From Actinomycetes bacterium (lineage in GTDB: Bacteria; Actinomycetota; Actinomycetes; Actinomycetales; Cellulomonadaceae), in assembly GCA_023388235.1 (NCBI GenBank), contig JAEWGQ010000195.1, positions 1 to 9,276 of the forward strand: a DNA stretch of 9,276 bases. The letters are read 5' to 3'. The notes under the pieces were generated by a model. It saw nothing but the letters and a program-made list of their open reading frames with translations, was not told the DNA's origin and did not search any database. The translations under genes were made by a program, and so were the position numbers. Of this stretch, positions 1 to 7,406 are shown piece after piece. How positions within the stretch are numbered: the stretch's first letter is position 1; each line of letters starts with the position of its first letter.

Positions 1-489
1 GACGCGGACCGGCAGCCGGACGCGTTCGCCGTCCGGCGGCCCGGCGGCGGCGTGGGGCGGCACCTGCTGGGCGTGCTGGTCGGCCTGCTGCTCGGCGCCG
101 TCGGCGTGTGGGCGGCGCTGCTCGGCCAGGGCCGCGTGCTGGGCGTGCAGGCCCCCGGCTGGGACGCCTCCTACGACCCGCTGGGCGTGGTGCTGGTGAC
201 GGCGGGCGTGCTGGTGCTGGCGGTCGTCGTCGGGCTGGGGCTGTGGACGCCCGCGGTGCCCGTGACCGCCGGCGCCGTGGCGGCGGTGGTCGGCGTCGTG
301 TACCTGTACGTGCCCGCGACCACGCACGTGGACACGGTGCGCTGGTTCGCCACCGACGGCACGCGCGTCTCCGTGACGCAGACGACGGTCACGGCCACGT
401 CGGGGTCGGTGTTCCTGGTCGGCGTGCTGCTGCTCGCCGCCGGGCTCACGGTCGCGGTGGCGCGCCGGCGCTGGCTGCCGCGCGCCTGA
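1..489 (+). CDS. Small multi-pass membrane protein, 5'-partial, function unknown
   Basis: The reading frame is open from the first base of the window to a TGA at 487-489, so the true start probably lies upstream. A GTG at 52 is a possible internal start, but no good ribosome-binding site precedes it. Counted from that GTG, four hydrophobic segments lie at about residues 5-24, 44-64, 68-87 and 118-138. The polar stretch between segments 3 and 4 (about 90-117) is rich in Thr and Val, and the protein ends in an Arg-rich tail (RRRW) that would be cytosolic under the positive-inside rule. The pattern suggests a four-helix integral membrane protein. I recognise no family and see no catalytic motif. 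It runs in the same direction as acs, but 133 bases and a probable promoter separate them, so joint transcription is not implied. Confidence 0.7.
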   Translation, partial: DADRQPDAFAVRRPGGGVGRHLLGVLVGLLLGAVGVWAALLGQGRVLGVQAPGWDASYDPLGVVLVTAGVLVLAVVVGLGLWTPAVPVTAGAVAAVVGVVYLYVPATTHVDTVRWFATDGTRVSVTQTTVTATSGSVFLVGVLLLAAGLTVAVARRRWLPRA

Positions 490-534
490 CCGGGCCGGCG
501 GCGGGGTCCGGGCCGGGCCGGCGTTCGCCCGCGC

Positions 535-552
535 GTAGGACGTAAGTCCTAC
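535..552. promoter_or_regulatory. Perfect inverted repeat, probable operator of acs
   Basis: GTAGGAC-GTAA-GTCCTAC is a perfect inverted repeat with two 7-base arms and a 4-base centre. It is AT-containing in otherwise GC-only sequence and lies immediately before the -10-like hexamer at 553-558, so it would fill the -35/-10 spacer. The GGAC-N4-GTCC core has the same geometry as sites of NarL/LuxR-type response regulators such as mycobacterial DosR (GGGAC-N4-GTCCC), but the outer bases differ. A TetR, GntR or MerR type regulator is equally possible. Its position suggests either repression by blocking polymerase or spacer-type activation. The repeat is seen directly; the regulator is not identified. 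Confidence 0.6.
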
Positions 553-612
553 TAGAGTGCCGGGAGGCGCGGCGCCCCCGCCGCGTCGCATCGACACCGA
601 CGTCGCTTGCGT

Positions 613-617
613 GGAGG
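613..617 (+). promoter_or_regulatory. Ribosome-binding site deciding the acs start
   Basis: GGAGG lies 5 bases before the GTG at 623. It supports this start over the GTG at 557, where no comparable site is visible and which overlaps the proposed -10 hexamer. Confidence 0.75.
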
Positions 618-622
618 CACAC

Positions 623-2644
623 GTGGCCCTCGACAACTCCACCCCGCCCGGCACCGCCCCCGACGGGGCGGCGGACGCACCCCGGCGGGAGAGCCTGGAG
701 AACCTGCTGACCGAGGAGCGGCGGTTCCCGCCGGACCCGGCCTTCGCGGCCCAGGCGAACGCGCACGCCGAGCTCTACGCGTGGGCCAACGCCGCCCCGC
801 TGGAGTTCTGGGCGGAGCAGGCCCGCTCGCTGCTCGACTGGGCGGAGCCGTTCCAGGAGGTGCTCGACTGGTCCTCGCCGCCCGTCGCGCGCTGGTTCGC
901 CGACGGCACGCTGAACGCCGCGTACAACGCGGTGGACCGGCACGTCGCCGCCGGCCACGGGGACCGGGTCGCGCTGCACTTCGAGGGCGAGCCCGGGGAC
1001 ACCCGCACGCTCACCTACGCCGACCTGCAGCGCGAGGTCTCCCGCGCGGCGAACGCCCTGACGGCGCTCGGCGTGCGCACCGGCGACCGGGTGGCGATCT
1101 ACCTGCCGCTGATCCCCGAGACCGTGGTCGCGATGCTCGCCTGCGCCCGGATCGGCGCGCCGCACTCCGTGGTGTTCGGCGGGTTCTCGGCCGAGGCCCT
1201 GCACACCCGGATCCTCGACGCCGACGCGCGGGTCGTCATCACCGCGGACGGCGGCTACCGGCGCGGCGCCGCGAGCGCCCTCAAGCCCACGGTCGACGAG
1301 GCGCTCGCCAAGGGCAGCGGCGACATCGTCCGGACGGTGCTGGTGGTGCGGCGCACCGGGCAGGACGTGCCGTGGACCGAGGGCCGCGACGTCTGGTGGC
1401 ACGACGCCGTCGACGGGGCGGGCGACCAGCACGACCCCGTGCCCCTGCCGGCCGAGCACCCGCTGTTCATCCTCTACACCTCCGGCACGACCGGGAAGCC
1501 CAAGGGGATCTTCCACACCACCGGCGGCTACCTCACGCAGACCGCGTGGACGCACCGCAACGTCTTCGACCTCAAGCCCGAGACCGACGTGTACTGGTGC
1601 ACCGCGGACGTCGGCTGGGTCACCGGGCACTCGTACGTCGTCTACGGCCCGCTGGTGAACGGCGCCACGCAGGTGATCTACGAGGGCACCCCCGACACCC
1701 CGCACCGCGGCCGGTGGTGGGAGATCGTCCAGAAGTACCGGGTGTCGATCCTGTACACGGCGCCCACCGCGATCCGCACCTGCATGAAGTGGGGCGAGGA
1801 CGTGCCGGGGCAGTTCGACCTGTCGAGCCTGCGCGTGCTCGGGTCGGTCGGCGAGCCCATCAACCCCGAGGCGTGGACCTGGTACCGCCGGGTCATCGGC
1901 GCCGACCGCACGCCCGTGGTCGACACGTGGTGGCAGACCGAGACCGGCGCCATCATGATCTCCCCGCTGCCGGGCGTCACGACCGCCAAGCCCGGATCGG
2001 CGCAGGTCCCGCTGCCCGGCATCGCGGCGGACGTCATCGACGACGACGCGCACCCCGTCCCGAACGGCTCCGGCGGGTACCTGGTGCTGACCGAGCCGTG
2101 GCCGGCGATGCTGCGCGGCATCTGGGGCGACGAGCAGCGGTTCCGGGACACGTACTGGTCGCGGTTCCCCGGGATCTACTTCGCCGGCGACGGGGCGAAG
2201 AAGGACGAGGACGGCGACATCTGGCTGCTCGGGCGGGTGGACGACGTGATGAACGTGTCCGGCCACCGGCTGTCGACCACCGAGATCGAGTCCGCCCTCG
2301 TCTCGCACCCGTCGGTCGCGGAGGCGGCCGTCGTCGGGGCGTCCGACGACACGACGGGGCAGGCGGTCGTGGCGTTCGTGATCCTGCGGGGCGACGCCGC
2401 CGCCGGCACGCCGGAGGAGGTCGCCACCGAGCTGCGCGCGCACGTGGCGCAGCAGATCGGGCCGATCGCGAAGCCCCGGACGATCCTCGTGGTCCCCGAG
2501 CTCCCGAAGACCCGGTCCGGCAAGATCATGCGCCGGCTGCTGCGGGACGTCGCCGAGCACCGCCAGGTCGGCGACGCGACGACGCTCGCCGACTCGTCGG
2601 TGATGGACCTGATCCAGCAGGGGCTCGCGGCCCCGAAGGGCTGA
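623..2644 (+). CDS. acs: Acetyl-CoA synthetase (AMP-forming)
   Basis: Cytosolic enzyme that activates acetate with ATP and CoA to acetyl-CoA, AMP and PPi through an acetyl-adenylate (ANL superfamily). I chose the GTG at 623 (673 residues) because GGAGG at 613-617 lies 5 bases upstream; the in-frame GTG at 557 overlaps the promoter-like hexamer and would add 22 non-conserved residues. Length is near the usual ~650. The AMP-binding loop YTSGTTGKPKG is at 285-295, DTWWQTETG at 434-442, and the hinge motif GRVDD at 537-541. The acetate-pocket residues known from Salmonella Acs (V310, T311, V386, W414) are all present as V333, T334, V409 and W437, with a constant offset of 23; the Trp favours acetate over longer acyl groups. 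PKTRSGKIMRR near the C terminus carries K634, the conserved lysine that Pat-type acetyltransferases acetylate to switch Acs off. It is monocistronic and convergent with the sugar operon. Confidence 0.96.
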   Translation: MALDNSTPPGTAPDGAADAPRRESLENLLTEERRFPPDPAFAAQANAHAELYAWANAAPLEFWAEQARSLLDWAEPFQEVLDWSSPPVARWFADGTLNAAYNAVDRHVAAGHGDRVALHFEGEPGDTRTLTYADLQREVSRAANALTALGVRTGDRVAIYLPLIPETVVAMLACARIGAPHSVVFGGFSAEALHTRILDADARVVITADGGYRRGAASALKPTVDEALAKGSGDIVRTVLVVRRTGQDVPWTEGRDVWWHDAVDGAGDQHDPVPLPAEHPLFILYTSGTTGKPKGIFHTTGGYLTQTAWTHRNVFDLKPETDVYWCTADVGWVTGHSYVVYGPLVNGATQVIYEGTPDTPHRGRWWEIVQKYRVSILYTAPTAIRTCMKWGEDVPGQFDLSSLRVLGSVGEPINPEAWTWYRRVIGADRTPVVDTWWQTETGAIMISPLPGVTTAKPGSAQVPLPGIAADVIDDDAHPVPNGSGGYLVLTEPWPAMLRGIWGDEQRFRDTYWSRFPGIYFAGDGAKKDEDGDIWLLGRVDDVMNVSGHRLSTTEIESALVSHPSVAEAAVVGASDDTTGQAVVAFVILRGDAAAGTPEEVATELRAHVAQQIGPIAKPRTILVVPELPKTRSGKIMRRLLRDVAEHRQVGDATTLADSSVMDLIQQGLAAPKG

Positions 2645-2648
2645 CGGC

Positions 2649-2680
2649 GCGGGGCGGGACGCACCGGGCGCCCGCCCCGC
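2649..2680. terminator. GC-rich hairpin between convergent genes
   Basis: GCGGGGCGGG (2649-2658) and CCCGCCCCGC (2671-2680) form a perfect 10-bp stem with a 12-base loop, starting 4 bases after the acs stop codon. The stem could form in transcripts from either strand, so it may end both acs and the oppositely oriented GH1 gene, whose stop lies 60 bases away. There is no T-tract on either side, which is common for terminator-like hairpins in high-GC actinobacteria but leaves the function inferred. Confidence 0.55.
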
Positions 2681-2721
2681 CCCGCCGCCCGCCTCGGCCC
2701 CGCCGGGGTGGCGCGCGGGCG

Positions 2722-2749
2722 CGTCAGCGCGCAGAGAACGTCAGCGCGC
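2722..2749. repeat. Short direct repeat at the GH1 stop codon
   Basis: CGTCAGCGCGC occurs at 2722-2732 and again at 2739-2749, with a period of 17 bases. The second copy contains the TGA stop of the GH1 gene (2741-2743 on the minus strand), and the first supplies a similar TGA-containing stretch just beyond it. It is probably a small tandem duplication with no evident function. Confidence 0.4.
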
Positions 2750-3928
2750 CGGGTGCGTCAGCTCGCCCGTGCGCGCCACGCCGCCGAGCCAGTGCGCGCT
2801 GGGCTTCGGCGTGCGCGCGAACGTCTCGCGGTCCCACCCGATCAGCCCGAAGGTCGGCGCGTAGGAGCCCCACTCGTAGTTGTCGAGCGCCGACCAGTGC
2901 AGGTACCCGCGCACGTCGACGCCGTCCGCCATCGCGTCGTGCAGCCCGACCAGCGCGTCGTGCGTGTAGTCGATGCGGCGGGCGTCGTCCTGGGTGGCGA
3001 TGCCGTTCTCGGTGACGACCACCGGCACGCCGCCGGTGCGCTGCCAGGCGTTCCGGACGCCGATGCCGAGCGCGGGCGGGAAGTACTCCCAGCCGATCAG
3101 CGTCGTCTCGACGTCGTCGGCGACGGGCAGCGGGTGGCCGTCCCGGTCGATGAACGTGCGCAGGTACGCCTGCACGCCGATCCAGTCGTCGCCGGCGGCC
3201 GCGTCCAGGAACACGTCCTCCCGGGGGTACCCGTAGGCGGCGGTGGCCTCGGCGGCGTCGGGCGTGGCCGGGTGGTACGCCTGCGTGGCGACCGACCAGC
3301 CGGAGCGCACCCGCCCGGCGCCCGCCAGGACCTCGCGGGAGCGGCGGTGCGCGGCGATCAGGGCGTCCGTGATCTGCGGGTCGGGCGCGGGCAGGCGGGA
3401 GGCGGTCATCTCCGTGCCCTCCTCGCCGCGCGTCATCGCGACCATGTTCGGCTCGTTGATGGTGCACACCCACTCGACGTCGTCGCCGAGCACGGGCAGG
3501 ACCGCCTCGGTGTACCGCGCGAACAGGTCGGGCGCGACGGGGTTGCGCCAGCCGCCGAGCCGGGCGAACCAGCGCGGGTGCGTGAAGTGGTGCAGGGTCA
3601 CCGAGGGCGTCAGGCCGTGCGCGTGGCAGGTGTCGACCATCCGCCGGTAGTGCTGGAGCTGGGCCCGCGAGACGTACCCCTGCTCCGGCTCGATGCGCGC
3701 CCACTCGATGCTGAACCGGTAGGTGTTCAGGCCGAGCTCCGCGAGCAGCGCGATGTCCTCCGGGTACCGGTGGTACGAGTCGGCGGCGTCGCCGGACGGC
3801 TCGGCCAGGTCGGTGCCGGGGGCGTGCTCGCGCACCCACCAGTCGGAGTTCACGTTGTTGCCCTCGACCTGGTGGGCGGCGGTGGCGGCGCCCCACAGGA
3901 AGCCGTCGGGGAAGCGGCGTGCGGTCAT
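2741..3928 (-). CDS. Glycoside hydrolase family 1 beta-glucosidase, compact form
   Basis: A 395-residue GH1 enzyme that would release glucose (or another sugar) from the non-reducing end of a beta-linked disaccharide or oligosaccharide, with retention. The ATG at 3928 has a strong GGAGGA site (3935-3940) 6 bases upstream. The N terminus has the FLWGAATAAHQVEG signature, with Q20 expected in the -1 subsite. The acid/base is E159 in TINEPN and the nucleophile is E307 in VTENG. WSALDNYEWGSY near the C terminus carries the Glu-Trp pair of non-phosphorylated sugar binders rather than the Ser/Lys/Tyr set of 6-phospho-beta-glucosidases, which fits ABC import rather than PTS. LHHFTHP (from about residue 112) replaces the commoner YHWDLP. 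There is no signal peptide, so it is cytosolic. It is shorter than usual (about 440-480), and only 148 residues separate the two catalytic Glu, against roughly 180-190 in many GH1 enzymes. It follows the phosphorylase gene after 39 bases. Exact substrate unknown; a role on sophorose or another beta-glucobiose is inferred from context. Confidence 0.9.
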   Translation of the reverse strand: MTARRFPDGFLWGAATAAHQVEGNNVNSDWWVREHAPGTDLAEPSGDAADSYHRYPEDIALLAELGLNTYRFSIEWARIEPEQGYVSRAQLQHYRRMVDTCHAHGLTPSVTLHHFTHPRWFARLGGWRNPVAPDLFARYTEAVLPVLGDDVEWVCTINEPNMVAMTRGEEGTEMTASRLPAPDPQITDALIAAHRRSREVLAGAGRVRSGWSVATQAYHPATPDAAEATAAYGYPREDVFLDAAAGDDWIGVQAYLRTFIDRDGHPLPVADDVETTLIGWEYFPPALGIGVRNAWQRTGGVPVVVTENGIATQDDARRIDYTHDALVGLHDAMADGVDVRGYLHWSALDNYEWGSYAPTFGLIGWDRETFARTPKPSAHWLGGVARTGELTHPAR

Positions 3929-3934
3929 GGTGGG

Positions 3935-3940
3935 TCCTCC
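3935..3940 (-). promoter_or_regulatory. Strong ribosome-binding site of the GH1 gene
   Basis: On the minus strand this reads GGAGGA, 6 bases before the ATG at 3928. It is the strongest such site in the operon and implies independent, efficient translation of GH1 in the short gap after the phosphorylase gene. Confidence 0.75.
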
Positions 3941-3967
3941 GGTGTCGGGTCGGGGTCGGGGCCGGGC

Positions 3968-6900
3968 TCAGGACCCGGGCGGGGTCCGGACGTCGAGCAC
4001 GGCGGCGTCGCCGAGCAGGGCGAGCGGCAGGACGGCGGCCGTGCGGTACGGCCGCACCTCGGTCCCGGTGCTGACGAGCGCGCCGTCCACGCGGAGCTCC
4101 ACGCCGGGCGCGGCCGGGTCGACCTGGTACCGCACGCGCCGGGGTCGCCCGCCGAGCACGGCGGACACCTCGAGGCCGTCGTCCGCGGGCGCGAGCGACG
4201 GCGCGACGACCAGGGCGTCGGCGCGCTCCTCCAGCCCGAGCAGGCCGTGCAGCACCTGGCGGATGAAGATCCCGGGGCCGGAGGAGTACACCCGCCAGCC
4301 GTCGGCGGTCGGCACGTCGCCGGTGCGCAGCCCCTCGAACCCCGCGGCGGCGGCGTACCGGTCGGGGAACGTCGCGTCGGACGACGAGGTGTAGCAGGTG
4401 CGCTGCCGGGGCAGGGCGCTCGGCACCCGCTCCCGCATGCCGACCGGCGACAGCCGCAGCAGCTCCTCGCCGACCGCGGACCGGCCGAGCGCGGCCAGCG
4501 CCTCGACCCACCGCACGTGGGCGTGCACGTACATCAGGCCGACCTCGCGGCCGAAGAACGCCGCCTGCTCGGCCCGCAGGAACGACTCGACCTCGCCGTC
4601 GGCGAACCGCGCCGGCCGGTCGGTGAGCCGCACCCCGTCCGGGAAGTGCAGGTGCTCGCGCACGAGCTGCTCGTGCCGCGCGGCCTGCTCGGCGTCGACC
4701 GCCCCGGCGATGACCGTGCGGGTCAGCGGGATCAGCCGGTACGTCAGCCCGGTGGTCGTGTCCCGCGGGTGGATGACCGGCGTGACGACGCCGTCCTCGA
4801 CGGTCGCGAACCCGGCGGCGACGCCGTCCGGCAGCAGCAGGCGGCGCAGGTCGGCCAGCACCTCGTCGGCCATCGTGGCGGCCTGCGCGGCGACGGCGCG
4901 GGCGTCGGCGCCGGGCGCGTCCCGCAGCTGCTCGGCCGCGAGGCCCAGCGCCTGGGCCAGCAGCGCCGACGTCCAGGTGGACGTCATCCGCTCGCGCATC
5001 TCGGGCCGCGCCGGCTGCAGGGTGTCGTCCCAGTCGCCCTCGCCGTACGCGGGCAGCGCGGTGCCCGGCACGCGGTGGGTGCGCTGGTGCTCCAGCAGCG
5101 CGGCGAGGTGCGCGGTGACCGTGGCCGGCTCCCCGTCGCGGAACGGCACCACGGCGTCCAGCACGGCCCGGTCGCCCGTGGCGCGCAGGTACTGCCCGAG
5201 CGCGAACAGCGGCCACACGACGACGTCGCCGTGCGCGTGCTCCTGCAGCACCTCGGCGTAGTCGTCGAACATGAACCACTGCGGGAACGTCCCGTCGACG
5301 GACTGCCGCGCGAGCACCCGCAGCACGACGTCGCGCGCGGTCGGGAACCGGCCGGCGGCCAGCAGCAGCTCGAACGGGCCCTGGCACACGTCGCGGGTGC
5401 CCCACGCGGCGCCGGAGTACTGCTCCAGGCCGTGCGGCACCAGGAAGTGCACCCGCGCGTCGTGCGCCCACCAGGGCAGCAGCACCTCGAGCTCGGCCAG
5501 CCGGGACCCCGCGTCGATCCGCAGGTCCCGCGTGAGGGCGGCGAGGGTGCCGCGGTGCCGGGCGGCGTGCGCGGCCCGGTCCAGGCCGCCGGCGACCACC
5601 GCGGCGGCGTCCGGCACGGCCTGCGCACCGCCGGCGAGGTCGGCCGCGACCACGACGCGCAGCAGGCGGGTGCCGTCCGCGCGCACGGTGACGACGGAGG
5701 TACCGCGGTCGGCACCGTCGGCGAACAGCACGCCGTCGCCCCCCGTCCGCGACCCGGGGGTGGCCGCGAGCACGTAGGTGAGCGCGGCGTGGTGCGCGTC
5801 GACGGTGCTGCCCGGCGCCGCCCGGAAGGCCAGGGCGCCCGGGCCGGCGTCCGGTGCCGGCTCCGCCGTCCAGCCGGCTTCCGCGGCGTCGACGTCGGTG
5901 GTGACGAGCACGTCCAGGTCGGTGCTCGCGCGCACCTCGGTGAGCAGCACGGCGCGGTCGGCGGCGGCCACGGTCCGGACCTCGACCTCGGCGTGCGCCC
6001 AGCGGTACAGCCAGCGGGCCTCGCCGACGTCCAGCACGAACGCGGACGGCTGGCCGAGCAGGCGCCACCGCCCGTCGCGGCGGACGAGCACGCGCACGCC
6101 GTTCGAGCGCAGCAGGTTGAGGTGGTGGCGGTGCACGCTGGTGAACCGGTCGAACGTCGTGTTGCCCAGCACGGTGTGCGAGCCGACGACCCCGTGCGCG
6201 AACACCGTCGTGGACAGCGTGGGACGGCCGGGGTCCAGCGCGTCGCCGCAGAGCAGCACGTGCCCGTGCGGCCGGTCGAGCAGCAGGTCCTTCTCGCCGC
6301 GCACCACGTGCCGGCCGTCGGCGGCGAAGTACGACAGCAGCGTCCCCGCCGCGTCGCGCTCCGGGTGCCGGGCCTCGTCGGCGAGGGCGAGCAGCTCGTC
6401 CTCGGTCGGCGCGTCCCCGGCCAGCAGCGGGGCGGTGGCGAGCAGCGAGCGCTCGTCGCGGCCCGCCGCGGCGGGTGCGGTGGACGCCGCCACCGCGGCC
6501 GCGTGCGCCACCAGGGCGTCCGCGAGCGCCGGCAGGTCCGCCGCCGCCGCGGTCATGTCGCCCCGGCGGTCGGCCCAGAACCCCGTGACGGCGTGCAGCG
6601 TCCACGGCGCGGCGAGGTCGGTGCGGCGGGACAGCAGCGCGGCCGTGGCGGCCTCGTGCTGGCGCACCCGGTCCGGCCAGGGCTCGCCGGTGAGGAACGC
6701 GGGCGTGCGGCCCGCGCGGGCGCGGGGCGTGTGCAGGTCGAACGCGTCGGTGCCGGCGGCGACGGCGCCCTCGGCCAGCAGCGCGGCGGTCAGCGGCAGC
6801 GCCGGCGCGGACGTCATGGTCTGCCGGGACAGCACCACGCGGCCGAACCGCGGGTCGTCCAGCAGCCGGTGCGCGACGTACTGGCTGACGTACGGCTCGG

Positions 6901-7354
6901 ACGACTGCGCCGCGGCGTCCGGCGACAGCGACAGGTCCTGCAGCACCGCGACGTCGTAGGTGGCGCCCGCCGGGGCGCCGGCGTCGTCCCGGGCGAGGTC
7001 CACCCGCCACACCCACGCGGTGGTCCGCGGGTCCAGCACCAGGTGCACCGTCCACCGCGCCCCGAGCCCCGCGCCGTCCCAGCGCGCCCACCCGTCGCCG
7101 GCCACGTGCGCCGCGGATGACCGCGCGCCGGTCAGCGCCACGGCGTCCACCGTGCCGTCGGCGGCGTGCCGGCGCAGGTGCAGCCCGCCGACCGCGGCGT
7201 CGTGCGGGCCCGGGACGTACTGGTTGACCAGCAGCCCGTTCCCCGCCCGGACGGTCCGGACGTCCCCGGCGGGGGTGAGCGCGACCTCGAGGCCGCCGGG
7301 GGCGTGCAGGGTGGTCGGGGCGTGCTCCGGGCGTGCGGGGGTGCGGGTCGTCAT
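3968..7354 (-). CDS. GH94-type glycoside phosphorylase, probable 1,2-beta-oligoglucan phosphorylase
   Basis: A 1128-residue cytosolic enzyme expected to cleave a beta-glucan oligosaccharide with phosphate, giving alpha-glucose 1-phosphate and a chain one unit shorter. The C-terminal half holds the catalytic (alpha/alpha)6-barrel signs. HGLEQYSGAAWGTRDVCQGP ends at residue 660. GEGDWDD at 771-777 matches the GDWND motif, whose last Asp (here D777) is the general acid in cellobiose and chitobiose phosphorylases. YSSGPGI at 1023-1029 is a likely phosphate or sugar loop. The first ~600 residues are beta-rich, with a conserved-looking block around 400-460 (HRHHLN, WLYRWAHAEVEV). Cellobiose and chitobiose phosphorylases have only about 800 residues and cellodextrin phosphorylase about 980, so the size points to the SOGP type (EC 2.4.1.333, about 1,100). 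Alternatives are the oligo-beta-1,3-glucan phosphorylases of GH149 and GH161, which are of similar size. The ATG at 7354 has only a distant GAGG (11 bases away). It lies between transporter genes and a GH1 beta-glucosidase. GH94-like: firm; beta-1,2 linkage: likely but unproven. Confidence 0.85.
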   Translation of the reverse strand: MTTRTPARPEHAPTTLHAPGGLEVALTPAGDVRTVRAGNGLLVNQYVPGPHDAAVGGLHLRRHAADGTVDAVALTGARSSAAHVAGDGWARWDGAGLGARWTVHLVLDPRTTAWVWRVDLARDDAGAPAGATYDVAVLQDLSLSPDAAAQSSEPYVSQYVAHRLLDDPRFGRVVLSRQTMTSAPALPLTAALLAEGAVAAGTDAFDLHTPRARAGRTPAFLTGEPWPDRVRQHEAATAALLSRRTDLAAPWTLHAVTGFWADRRGDMTAAAADLPALADALVAHAAAVAASTAPAAAGRDERSLLATAPLLAGDAPTEDELLALADEARHPERDAAGTLLSYFAADGRHVVRGEKDLLLDRPHGHVLLCGDALDPGRPTLSTTVFAHGVVGSHTVLGNTTFDRFTSVHRHHLNLLRSNGVRVLVRRDGRWRLLGQPSAFVLDVGEARWLYRWAHAEVEVRTVAAADRAVLLTEVRASTDLDVLVTTDVDAAEAGWTAEPAPDAGPGALAFRAAPGSTVDAHHAALTYVLAATPGSRTGGDGVLFADGADRGTSVVTVRADGTRLLRVVVAADLAGGAQAVPDAAAVVAGGLDRAAHAARHRGTLAALTRDLRIDAGSRLAELEVLLPWWAHDARVHFLVPHGLEQYSGAAWGTRDVCQGPFELLLAAGRFPTARDVVLRVLARQSVDGTFPQWFMFDDYAEVLQEHAHGDVVVWPLFALGQYLRATGDRAVLDAVVPFRDGEPATVTAHLAALLEHQRTHRVPGTALPAYGEGDWDDTLQPARPEMRERMTSTWTSALLAQALGLAAEQLRDAPGADARAVAAQAATMADEVLADLRRLLLPDGVAAGFATVEDGVVTPVIHPRDTTTGLTYRLIPLTRTVIAGAVDAEQAARHEQLVREHLHFPDGVRLTDRPARFADGEVESFLRAEQAAFFGREVGLMYVHAHVRWVEALAALGRSAVGEELLRLSPVGMRERVPSALPRQRTCYTSSSDATFPDRYAAAAGFEGLRTGDVPTADGWRVYSSGPGIFIRQVLHGLLGLEERADALVVAPSLAPADDGLEVSAVLGGRPRRVRYQVDPAAPGVELRVDGALVSTGTEVRPYRTAAVLPLALLGDAAVLDVRTPPGS

Positions 7355-7406
7355 CGTCGGTGGGACCTCGTTCTCGGTGGGGCGTCGGGGGTCGCTGCGG
7401 TGCGGG
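7355..7406 (-). other. Short gap between permease and phosphorylase genes
   Basis: These 52 bases carry a GAGG-type ribosome-binding site 11 bases before the phosphorylase ATG. I see no LacI-type palindrome (such as a CebR-like GAGCGCTC), no promoter hexamer and no strong hairpin, so the genes on either side are most simply read as one transcript. Confidence 0.4.

Larger units (their letters stand above)
490..622 (+). promoter_or_regulatory. acs upstream region with probable promoter
   Basis: This gap between the membrane-protein gene and acs contains the only AT-containing patch nearby (535-558). TAGAGT at 553-558 fits the TANNNT -10 pattern of actinobacterial housekeeping promoters and would put the transcript start near 565, giving a leader of about 58 bases. 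No recognisable -35 hexamer lies 16-18 bases upstream (the sequence there is GC-only), which suggests a promoter that depends on a regulator. The first half (491-523) is built from repeated GGGCCGG-type blocks, with only a weak 6-bp stem (494-499 with 517-522), so a terminator there is doubtful. The promoter is inferred from pattern alone. Confidence 0.45.

Noticed and set aside
557..622. N-terminal extension of Acs from the GTG at 557
   Set aside because: This GTG overlaps the -10-like hexamer and has no ribosome-binding site, while the GTG at 623 has a well-placed GGAGG.
446..2560. Minus-strand open frame of 704 codons opposite acs
   Set aside because: Antisense shadow of acs; the plus-strand frame has every Acs motif.
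6446..6455. CGAGCGCTCG palindrome resembling the core of CebR-like LacI-family sites
   Set aside because: It lies deep inside the phosphorylase coding region (around the residues DERSL), is only 10 bases long and is expected by chance in GC-rich coding DNA.
2724..7091. Minus-strand open frame of 1455 codons
   Set aside because: It is a shifted frame of the phosphorylase and GH1 genes. Its Arg/Ala/Gly-rich product has no recognisable domain, while the true frames carry catalytic motifs.
2708..7120. Plus-strand open frame of 1470 codons
   Set aside because: It lies opposite the phosphorylase and GH1 genes and is open only because stop codons are rare in very GC-rich DNA. Its product is a low-complexity Arg/Gly/Val/His mixture with no family signature.
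3968..7354. Cellobiose phosphorylase
   Set aside because: The protein is about 300 residues longer than cellobiose phosphorylases and has different motif versions (GTRDVCQGP, GDWDD, SSGPG), so the simple cellobiose label is not supported.
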